A stretch of DNA of 5,251 nt from assembly GCA_947367165.1 (NCBI GenBank), contig CANBCO010000041.1:1-5251 (forward strand), written 5' to 3'. The notes under the pieces were generated by a model. That model had not been told where the DNA came from. It ran no database searches and worked only from the letters and a program-made list of their open reading frames with translations. Of this stretch, positions 1 to 5,251 are shown piece after piece; within the stretch, counting starts at the first letter, position 1, and every line of letters starts with the position of its first letter. Made by a program: the position numbers and the translations under genes. The stretch comes from an uncultured Coriobacteriaceae bacterium. GTDB taxonomy: Bacteria > Actinomycetota > Coriobacteriia > Coriobacteriales > Atopobiaceae.

Positions 1-1390
1 CAAGTCCTTCGGTGAAGTTTAGCGTTTTAGTAGCGCTATCTACCATAGCAACAGCTTTCATCGCTTCACGTGAAAACATCGCAGTTCCTTGAGAAGCTGC
101 GATATATGTATTCCATTCACTGTAGTTCTTGCCTGCCATGCTGCTAAAAGCAGATGCGGTATAAGATCCGTCCCAACCTACCCAAGCTGGTGCACCATTA
201 AAGTCAAAACCAGAAAAAGTGGTAAAGAAGAACGTCGAAGGAGCTGTAAATTTCTTTAGTCTTAACTGTCCATTAAAGAGAAAATTAAGATTAGCATTTT
301 CTGCAAAAGAAAGCGAGGATATATCAAGGCTCTCTAAATTGCTCATTTTTTGAAATGCATAGTCGGCATTAATAATAGCTGCTGAATGCAAATTAATAGT
401 CAAATCAATAAGTGCGGAAGCTCCGCTAAACATATACCCTATGTCTGTCACCTTGCTTGCATTTAAATTGTCCCAATTAGAAATGGTGGTCAGTTTAGAA
501 AGATTGTAAAACCAGCAGGCAAGTGAATCGGGCGCATATCCTTGTGTTTTCAAAGAATCGTCAAAAATAAACGTTGTCGCTTGCGAAGCATCGCCTGCAA
601 GAACCCAGCCAGGCAAATTATCAGGAGAATACTGCTGATTAATTGGCCACACACTTTTTCCGAGAAGAGCAGGTTCTATGGCACCATACTCAGCAGTAAG
701 CGTAGAGTTTGTTTGGTCCCATTTTACATGAACACCAACATAGCTATCTTTTATAAAGGAAACATAACTTCCAGCAGGTTGTTTTGATAAAAATTCGTTA
801 AATGAAATGTTGGACGGCTTCGTAATTTCGCTATATTGCTCGTCCACTTCACCATACCATGTGCCACTATAGCTTAGACCACTACCACTATCAAACGTAT
901 ATGACTGAGGAACAGTGATAAAGCCTAGGGCATCACATCCTTGAAACATTTGGGACTGTGTAACTTGCATGTAAGGCATTGAAGGGAGATTAACTTCTTC
1001 AAGCTCACTACATCCATCAAAAAGATTACTTACATTACGAAGATCTTCAGTTGACCAGCTTGAAAGATCGAGACTCTCTAAAGAAGAACAACCAGCGAAG
1101 GTGTAGCGCATATTTACCACTTCTTTGGTATCAAGGTAATCAATGTTTACGATTTCTGTTAGATTTTGCATATTATAGAACCAATACGACATCGCAATAG
1201 GAAGAAAATCGTCATCTTTTACATTCTGATCAAAGATGACTTTTTCTACGTCTAATTTATCGTTTACCCATCCCGGCAAATCATCTGCTGTGTAACCAGT
1301 GGTTTTGATTGAATAATAGCTGGGGTCTGTTGTGTCCGCAACCGTTGTAAGCGTAAGCGTTTTTGCCCCTGCGTCATACTTCATGTACGC
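1..1390 (-). repeat. Tandem modules of about 220 residues within the BspA-like protein
   Basis: Module 1 covers about residues 32-250, module 2 about 251-474, and module 3 begins at about 475 and runs out of the window. Each opens with a beta-type motif ending in Asp and followed by T-L: AYMKYD (Asp37), VHVKWD (Asp256) and AVAMVD (Asp482), spaced 219 and 226 residues apart. Further pairs keep the same register: DLPGW/NLPGW (Trp72 and Trp293), and YWFYNM/CWFYNL (Trp101 and Trp324). Module boundaries are approximate. The identity is at the protein level, and the copies have clearly diverged at the DNA level. Confidence 0.75.
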
Positions 1391-1483
1391 AAGAGACGTG
1401 GAGGCTTGAGCTTGAGGAGCACCAATCAATGCAGTGCAAAAGAGTGCTGCTGCAAAAGCTAAAGCCATTACTAATTTTTTCAT
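1..1483 (-). CDS. BspA-like leucine-rich-repeat surface protein, secreted (3' end outside window)
   Basis: The frame is open for 494 codons from the ATG at 1483 to the left edge, with no stop, so the C-terminus is missing. Residues 1-27 form a signal peptide: MKK, a hydrophobic core (about 4-20), then a signal peptidase I site A-Q-A before Ser28. There is no lipobox. BspA/DUF285-type repeats follow, for example TFAGCSSLESLDLSSW (about 128-143), LFDGCSELEEVNL (about 154-166) and MFQGCDALGFITV (about 179-191). A second, more divergent set includes MFSGASALIDL (about 351-361) and MSNLESLDISSL (about 380-391). The start is fixed by GAAAGGA 7 nt upstream and by the signal peptide. Such proteins sit at the cell surface and in other bacteria bind host proteins or other cells; the ligand here is unknown. 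A cell-wall anchor, if present, lies outside the window. The gene has its own promoter and is separated from the sugar operon by 103 nt. Confidence 0.9.
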   Translation of the reverse strand, partial: MKKLVMALAFAAALFCTALIGAPQAQASTSLAYMKYDAGAKTLTLTTVADTTDPSYYSIKTTGYTADDLPGWVNDKLDVEKVIFDQNVKDDDFLPIAMSYWFYNMQNLTEIVNIDYLDTKEVVNMRYTFAGCSSLESLDLSSWSTEDLRNVSNLFDGCSELEEVNLPSMPYMQVTQSQMFQGCDALGFITVPQSYTFDSGSGLSYSGTWYGEVDEQYSEITKPSNISFNEFLSKQPAGSYVSFIKDSYVGVHVKWDQTNSTLTAEYGAIEPALLGKSVWPINQQYSPDNLPGWVLAGDASQATTFIFDDSLKTQGYAPDSLACWFYNLSKLTTISNWDNLNASKVTDIGYMFSGASALIDLTINLHSAAIINADYAFQKMSNLESLDISSLSFAENANLNFLFNGQLRLKKFTAPSTFFFTTFSGFDFNGAPAWVGWDGSYTASAFSSMAGKNYSEWNTYIAASQGTAMFSREAMKAVAMVDSATKTLNFTEGL

Positions 1484-1490
1484 TTTTCCA

Positions 1491-1497
1491 TCCTTTC
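1491..1497 (-). promoter_or_regulatory. Ribosome binding site of the BspA-like gene
   Basis: GAAAGGA lies 7 nt before the ATG at 1483 and decides that start. A second ATG lies 8 nt upstream of the true start in another frame, but it meets TGA after two further codons and is not a credible start. Confidence 0.75.
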
Positions 1498-1519
1498 ACT
1501 AGGAAAATTGCCTTTTGAC

Positions 1520-1548
1520 ATAGTAACAGGTAAAGAAAGAAATTACAA
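1520..1548 (-). promoter_or_regulatory. Likely sigma-70/sigma-A promoter for the BspA-like gene
   Basis: On the minus strand, TTGTAA (1548-1543) is followed after 17 nt by TACTAT (1525-1520), which is preceded by TG in extended -10 position (TGTTACTAT). Each hexamer matches the consensus at 4 of 6 positions and the spacing is ideal. Predicted initiation near 1513 would give a leader of about 30 nt carrying the GAAAGGA site. No operator palindrome stands out around it. Confidence 0.6.
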
Positions 1549-1586
1549 CTAAAACGTAGAAATACCCCCTTCACTTTACTGCAGCT

Positions 1587-2477
1587 TTATTTAAGAAGCT
1601 CTCTAATCTGGTCTAACTCAACAGAACTCAACTGTTGTGCGGGCTCGTTAATACGCGTTGAAATCTCAAGACCTTTACATGTTACGCCGCCTTTAATAGC
1701 AGAAATGAAAAGGTCTGAAATGCCATAGATGCTCATAAGGTGAGAAATTCGCTTTGCAGAAGCAACGGCACTATCCATGTCTCCTTCTACATACGCTGCG
1801 TTCATCTTTGCAAAGAGCTCTGGCTCGACATTAGTAAGTCCAGATAAAATACCATTTCCTCCACTAATTCGATTAGTCATATAGTACTCATCAAATCCAG
1901 AAAGTACTGAAAAAGCAGGGGCAACTTCTCTAACGACCTTAACCATAAGCCTGGTATGACTCGCGCAATCAACTGTATCTTTAATTCCTACAACGCTGGG
2001 TACTTCTTTTACAATATCGCGCACTAGCTCAGGTGACAAATCCATGCCTGTTCTGAGCGGAAAATTGTAAAGCACAATAGGAATATCAGCAGCTTTTGCA
2101 AGCTCTTTATAATACTTAACGCATGTTTTAGGACTCGGTCCAAAATAATAGGGAGGAATAGAAACTACCGCAGTTGCGCCTTGTTCTTTTGCCGCCTTCA
2201 TAAGTGCTTTGGACTCTTCAATATTGGTAGATCCTATGCCAAACAACACATCCATGCGCCCATCAATCACAGAAATCGCATGCGAAAGTGCTTCGATTTT
2301 TTCCTCTACCGAGTACGCATAAAACTCACCAATAGAGCCAAAGAGTAACACACCATTAATACCAGCTTGTATAAGATGTTCAAAATGAGCGCCCCAGGCG
2401 TCAAAGTCAAACGTTCCATCTTCTTTTGTGATAGTTATACTCGGACAATATATGCCATCTAGCAATGGTTTTTCCAT
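1587..2477 (-). CDS. DapA/YagE-type 2-keto-3-deoxy-sugar-acid aldolase (probable 2-keto-3-deoxy-L-fuconate aldolase)
   Basis: This 296-residue protein has the normal length of the class I pyruvate-dependent aldolase family (DHDPS / N-acetylneuraminate lyase / 2-keto-3-deoxygluconate aldolase), a cytoplasmic TIM barrel. The Schiff-base lysine is Lys166 in GIKDT, the partner tyrosine is Tyr137 in LYNFP, and the substrate-carboxylate loop is GSIGE (47-51), where DHDPS usually has GTTGE. The YNFPxxTGxDL and GIKDTxD context recalls E. coli YagE more than true DapA, although Arg142, aligned with the DHDPS substrate arginine, is kept. It is the last gene of the operon, 13 nt after the amidohydrolase, with AAAGGAG 6 nt before the ATG. 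From context it should split a 2-keto-3-deoxy acid into pyruvate and an aldehyde (L-lactaldehyde if the substrate is fuconate-derived). A lysine-pathway DapA is less likely, because the neighbours are sugar-oxidation genes. The exact substrate is an inference. Confidence 0.88.
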   Translation of the reverse strand: MEKPLLDGIYCPSITITKEDGTFDFDAWGAHFEHLIQAGINGVLLFGSIGEFYAYSVEEKIEALSHAISVIDGRMDVLFGIGSTNIEESKALMKAAKEQGATAVVSIPPYYFGPSPKTCVKYYKELAKAADIPIVLYNFPLRTGMDLSPELVRDIVKEVPSVVGIKDTVDCASHTRLMVKVVREVAPAFSVLSGFDEYYMTNRISGGNGILSGLTNVEPELFAKMNAAYVEGDMDSAVASAKRISHLMSIYGISDLFISAIKGGVTCKGLEISTRINEPAQQLSSVELDQIRELLK

Positions 2478-2490
2478 CTGGTTCTCCTTT

Positions 2491-3293
2491 TTATACCGTC
2501 ATATTATATGCCCTGAGAGCATTATAACACCAAAAGTCTTCGTCAGCTCCAAACACGTCCTTGCAAATTGCAACATGGTCACGTAAATTTGAGTAGAGCT
2601 TAATAACCGGCCAATTTGAAGCAAATAGCAGCCTTTTTTTATCAAACGTAGCTTGAATAAAAGCGAGCAGTTCTTGAGTAAAAGCACTATCTTTGGTAGG
2701 AAATCCAGAAACTTTTACATACAGGTTTGGCAACGTTGCAAGCCGCTTCATCGCATCCTTGTATGCAGTATCAAGCTTCTCTACATTTCCAACATGATTT
2801 AAGATAACCGTTGCTTCTGGCACCGTTGCAAACGCCTCATAGGCATCTTTAAGTTCTAAAACACGATTGCACGATTCAAACGGAATAGAAGCTGCAGCTA
2901 ACGCACGCAATCCATCCAAAAAGCTTGGCTCTAAACAACGCCCACGCGGCTCAGCCGGAATATGTAGAGGCTCTCTCACTGCTCCCGAGAAAAGCGGCAG
3001 TCGCATCCAGGGAGACACACGAGAGCGCATCGCGCACCCTAAGATTTTCTCGGAATGAGCATGCGTAAGCAGCTCCCAGACAATCTCGTCTTCTTGTAAG
3101 CAATCTGCGCAGTCTACTTCTACGTACACTCCGCCGAGAAAATCAGCCCCTTCTATACCTTCCCAAGCTTCCAAATAATCTGATAGCGTATAGGTATGCG
3201 TAATAGTACCATCGGTATCTGCAAGCCAAGGAAGCGATTGACGATCAAGATCCCACAGATGAAAGTGCGATCGATAACGGTAACGTTTTTCAT
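2491..3293 (-). pseudogene. Amidohydrolase-family sugar lactonase (L-fuconolactonase-like), apparent frameshift near codon 8
   Basis: This belongs to the amidohydrolase-2 family (COG3618 type), whose sugar members hydrolyse aldonolactones such as L-fuconolactone. ATG 3293 is preceded by AAGGA at 6 nt and encodes MKNVTVID, the usual family beginning, but this frame stops at TAG 3155-3153 after 46 codons. The rest of the family protein is in another frame, starting at SHFHLWD (from 3270). Adding one base at about 3268-3272 would join them as IDSHFHLWD and give about 267 residues, a normal family length. In that joined numbering the metal-ligand HxH is His10/His12, NHVG is 166-169, KVSG is 194-197 and ASNWPV is 225-230; the last usually reads GSDWPV, so the strand-8 Asp is Asn here. 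The only in-frame start for the main frame is a GTG at 3354 inside the upstream gene, with no Shine-Dalgarno site. It is fourth-position-like in the pathway logic between dehydrogenase and dehydratase. Call: damaged gene, or a one-base sequence error. Confidence 0.8.
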
Positions 3294-3297
3294 AAAA

Positions 3298-3304
3298 CTT
3301 CCTT
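3298..3304 (-). promoter_or_regulatory. Ribosome binding site deciding the amidohydrolase start
   Basis: AAGGAAG overlaps the stop codon of the dehydrogenase gene, and its AAGGA core lies 6 nt before ATG 3293. This places translation start at 3293, out of frame with most of the amidohydrolase coding sequence, and is the main evidence that a base is missing rather than that the gene starts elsewhere. Confidence 0.75.
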
Positions 3305-4094
3305 AGGTAAGAGCGCGGTCTAAATTGACATAGCCGCCGTCCACCGTAATCCACTGACCCGTTGTGTGACTTGAGCGGTCTGAAAGCAAAAACGCTGTGG
3401 TATCTGCAAGCTCTTCAACAGTTGTCATGCGTTTTCCCAGAGGGATTTTATCGGTAATGAGTGAAAGACGTGCTTTTTGCGCTGCTTCATCCCCAAACGT
3501 TTTAATCCAATTTGCATACAAAGGCGTCCAGGCCTCAGCAACTACCAGGGCGTTTACGCGCACGTCGTCGTCAAGTAACGCCGCGGCCCACTCGCGAGTA
3601 AGCCCTAAAATGGCACCTTTTGCAGCAGCATAGGCAGTTGTTTTTCCCTGTCCAGTCAAAGCAACTTTGCTCGAAACATTCACAACCGAGCCGTGTGACT
3701 GTTTAAGATACGGAACGGCTTGGTGTACCAGCTCAAAGTAGTGTGTAAGATTGTTATGAAGACTTGCCTCAAAATCTTTCCAGGCAGTAGACTCTAAATC
3801 GAGATTGTCATTTCTGCCAGCATTGTTGACAATTCCGTCAATATGCCCGTACTTTTCAACCACTGCATCTACAATTGACTTAATCTCATCGGTATCATTT
3901 AAATCAAGGAAGAAAATCTCAAACGTATCGGTAATTTCGCGCATTTCCTTTGAAAAACGCTCCTCTTCCCCGTCTTTTCTGTTAACGCAAATAGGAATCG
4001 CACCTTCTTTTGCAAGGCGCATCACAATCCCTTTGCCGATGCCTTTAAAGGCACCTGTGACGATGATGACTTTTCCGTCTAAGTGAAGATCCAT
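3303..4094 (-). CDS. SDR-family sugar dehydrogenase, L-fucose dehydrogenase type
   Basis: This 263-residue classical short-chain dehydrogenase should be a cytoplasmic Rossmann-fold enzyme oxidising the anomeric carbon of a free sugar to the lactone. The nucleotide-binding motif TGAFKGIG is at residues 13-20, NNAG at 90-93, the catalytic Ser142, and Tyr155-x-x-x-Lys159 (YAAAK). Asn38-Arg39 after strand 2 is compatible with NADP use, but this is weak evidence. The start MDLHLDGKV and the end VDGGYVNLDRAL resemble the L-fucose dehydrogenase branch of the family. The segment VVAEAWTPLY (184-193) replaces the common proline-glycine motif, which I also associate with that branch. I chose ATG 4094 over the upstream in-frame ATG 4121 because GAGAGAGG lies 6 nt before it and the family normally begins there. 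It lies 42 nt after the dehydratase and 9 nt before the amidohydrolase. Another aldose or polyol substrate is possible. The gene appears intact. Confidence 0.88.
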   Translation of the reverse strand: MDLHLDGKVIIVTGAFKGIGKGIVMRLAKEGAIPICVNRKDGEEERFSKEMREITDTFEIFFLDLNDTDEIKSIVDAVVEKYGHIDGIVNNAGRNDNLDLESTAWKDFEASLHNNLTHYFELVHQAVPYLKQSHGSVVNVSSKVALTGQGKTTAYAAAKGAILGLTREWAAALLDDDVRVNALVVAEAWTPLYANWIKTFGDEAAQKARLSLITDKIPLGKRMTTVEELADTTAFLLSDRSSHTTGQWITVDGGYVNLDRALT

Positions 4095-4100
4095 TGTTAT

Positions 4101-4108
4101 CCTCTCTC
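4101..4108 (-). promoter_or_regulatory. Ribosome binding site deciding the dehydrogenase start
   Basis: GAGAGAGG sits 6 nt upstream of ATG 4094. The alternative in-frame ATG at 4121 has only AACTGCAGCTAC before it, with no purine-rich site, and would place this ribosome site inside the coding sequence. Confidence 0.7.
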
Positions 4109-4111
4109 TCG

Positions 4112-4138
4112 AACTGCGCATGTAGCTGCAGTTTTTTT
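4112..4138 (+). terminator. Hairpin plus T-run between dehydratase and dehydrogenase, terminator-like on the plus strand
   Basis: A perfect 6-bp inverted repeat, AACTGC (4112-4117) and GCAGTT (4128-4133), flanks a 10-nt loop, with two further G-C pairs possible if one T is bulged. On the plus strand it runs straight into seven Ts (4132-4138), the layout of a small intrinsic terminator facing against the operon. Read in the operon direction it has no T-run, so it should not stop the operon but could act as an intercistronic mRNA hairpin. The stem is short and no plus-strand gene was found upstream of it, so function is uncertain. Confidence 0.35.
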
Positions 4139-5251
4139 ACATGTAATTACAAATGTGCGGAAGCGCCGTCTCAACAAATCCAAGTCGCTCAGCGCACGTT
4201 TTTTCTCCGTTACAACACGCCACCAACTCGCCGAGAAGAGCATCCCTCAACTCTGCCATCGTGCGAGGCCCGTAGATAGTCTCTGACGCATCAAAGTCAA
4301 TTGCATCGTGCATAGTGTGTGCCGTATTGGGATTTGCCGTTATGCGAAACACCGGGGCGAGCGCATTGCCTGTGGCTGTCCCTCTGCCCGTTGAAAACAG
4401 CACTAGCTGGCATCCTCCTGCAATAAGTCCAGCTACAGAAGAAGGGTCGTTTCCTGGGGTATCCATAATCACAAGCCCTTCGTGACTCTTAAGTTCACCT
4501 GCATAAGGATAGACCGCATTTATTGGGGAGTGCCCACCTTTATGAATGCATCCCAGCGATTTTTCTTCTAACGTGGTGAGCCCACCTTCTATATTGCCAG
4601 GACTTGGATTTCCTTCACGCATCTCTGCTCCAAAGAGGTGCACGTAATCCTCGTAATCTTTCACAATTTTAAGAATATTACCTGCCACTTCCTCGTTTTT
4701 AGCACGCCTGGCTAAAATATGCTCTCCGCCAAAAAACTCGCTTGTCTCACAAAGTACCGAAGTGCCACCTTTAGCCACAAGCCAATCTGACACTTCGCCA
4801 ATAAGCGGGTTTGCACCAAGACCACTCGTGGTATCAGAACCGCCACAGTTTGTACCTAATATAAGGTCTGAAATGGGTGTTTTTTCTCGGGTGCATAAGC
4901 GTGCATCACGCACAAGGTCTTCTGCTATCTTGATACCTTTTTCAAACGACGCTTGAACGCCTCCAGCTTCTTGGATAATAAGTGTTCTAATCTCTTTGTT
5001 AGTTCGCGTTTTGATTAGGTCAACCACTGCATCGTTTTGGCATCCTTCACAGCCAAGGGAGAGCACGAGCACGCTTGCAACGTTTGGATTCGCCGCAAAG
5101 CCAGCAAGCGCATCCATCGTCACCGCTTGATCTAGGCCCACTTGCGAACAGCCATTTTAATTATGAAAACTCACACATCCAGAAACGCGAGCGGCAATTT
5201 GTGCTGCAAGATCAGAGGCACACACGCTTGTTGGAAGGATAAGCACCAAGT
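4137..5251 (-). pseudogene. UxaA/GarD-family sugar-acid dehydratase, C-terminal domain, interrupted by an in-frame stop (5' end outside window)
   Basis: The family (altronate/galactarate dehydratase) removes water from an aldonic acid to give the 2-keto-3-deoxy acid; from context the substrate may be L-fuconate. Typical motifs are LGCE (5057-5046), CGGSD (4847-4833), NPSPGN (4610-4593), PGND (4457-4446) and FSTGRG (4397-4380), all in order through to the stop at 4139-4137. From the right edge the frame reads LVLILPTSVCASDLAA, matching the start of this domain, and reaches TAA (5159-5157) after 30 visible codons; the same frame then continues NGCSQVGLDQ for 339 codons. So the stop falls inside a conserved segment (around H-x-x-GC in relatives) rather than between domains. 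A CAA-to-TAA change is the simplest explanation. The first possible restart, GTG 5141, has no ribosome site and would lack the domain beginning. The N-terminal domain or gene is outside the window. Call: disrupted gene or sequence error. Confidence 0.82.

Noticed and set aside
542..787. Plus-strand ORF of 81 codons
   Set aside because: It lies fully antisense to the BspA-like gene, has no ribosome site or recognisable domain, and its composition looks like a shadow frame.
1374..1574. Minus-strand ORF of 66 codons with a hydrophobic beginning
   Set aside because: It overlaps the promoter and the signal-peptide region of the BspA-like gene in another frame, and the true frame is far longer with a proper start.
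1515..1585. Inverted GTAAAG / CTTTAC pair downstream of the aldolase as a terminator
   Set aside because: The arms are about 40 nt apart, AT-rich and not followed by a T-run, so a stable terminator hairpin is unlikely.
3294..3354. GTG at 3354 as the start of a longer 287-residue amidohydrolase
   Set aside because: It lies inside the dehydrogenase gene, has no ribosome site, and the extra 20 or so residues up to HFHLWD do not resemble the family. ATG 3293 with its AAGGA site is the evident start.
4142..4151. Perfect palindrome TGTAATTACA near the end of the dehydratase, as a possible operator
   Set aside because: It lies within coding sequence, and 10-bp palindromes are expected several times by chance in a window this size. 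No second copy or promoter was seen next to it.
3397..4286. Several plus-strand ORFs opposite the dehydrogenase and dehydratase (3397-3633, 3805-4086, 4083-4286)
   Set aside because: They are antisense to strongly recognisable coding sequence, carry no family motifs and have no ribosome sites.
4137..5141. GTG at 5141 as the genuine start of a 334-residue dehydratase
   Set aside because: Matching domain sequence continues upstream in the same frame on both sides of the TAA, and no ribosome site precedes this GTG.
5157..5159. Recoding of the stop as selenocysteine or pyrrolysine
   Set aside because: The codon is TAA, whereas those recodings use TGA and TAG, and no selenocysteine-type hairpin was noticed after it.

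Overview
All recognisable genes in this window read on the minus strand. The right two thirds (about 5251 down to 1587) is the 3' part of a tightly packed catabolic operon. In transcription order it holds a UxaA-type sugar-acid dehydratase (running in from the right edge), a short-chain dehydrogenase of the L-fucose dehydrogenase type, an amidohydrolase of the sugar-lactonase type, and a DapA/YagE-type 2-keto-3-deoxy-sugar-acid aldolase. The intergenic gaps are 42, 9 and 13 nt. Together they would form a non-phosphorylating route: sugar, then lactone, then aldonic acid, then 2-keto-3-deoxy acid, then pyruvate plus an aldehyde. The same four families make up the L-fucose (and D-arabinose) locus known from Campylobacter jejuni, so L-fucose or a related 6-deoxy or pentose sugar is the best substrate guess.

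Two of the four genes carry what look like single-nucleotide lesions. The dehydratase has an in-frame TAA (5157-5159) inside a conserved stretch. The amidohydrolase has its good ribosome-binding site and ATG in one frame and its metal-binding HxH motif and all the rest in another, with the break at about 3268-3272. The dehydrogenase and aldolase are intact. The operon is therefore either recently inactivated or affected by local sequence errors. The sequence alone cannot decide which.

The left part (1-1483) is the 5' portion of a separate gene with its own plausible extended -10 promoter. It encodes a secreted BspA-like leucine-rich-repeat surface protein built from modules of about 220 residues; two complete modules and the start of a third are visible before the gene leaves the window.

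Organism: a BspA-like surface protein beside sugar-scavenging genes, moderate base composition and clear Shine-Dalgarno sites suggest a host-associated, probably Gram-positive bacterium. A Coriobacteriia member of the Atopobium/Lancefieldella type would fit. This is an inference from gene content, not from a marker gene. No tRNA, rRNA, CRISPR array, insertion sequence or attachment site was recognised, and no stretch over 300 bases lacks a gene.
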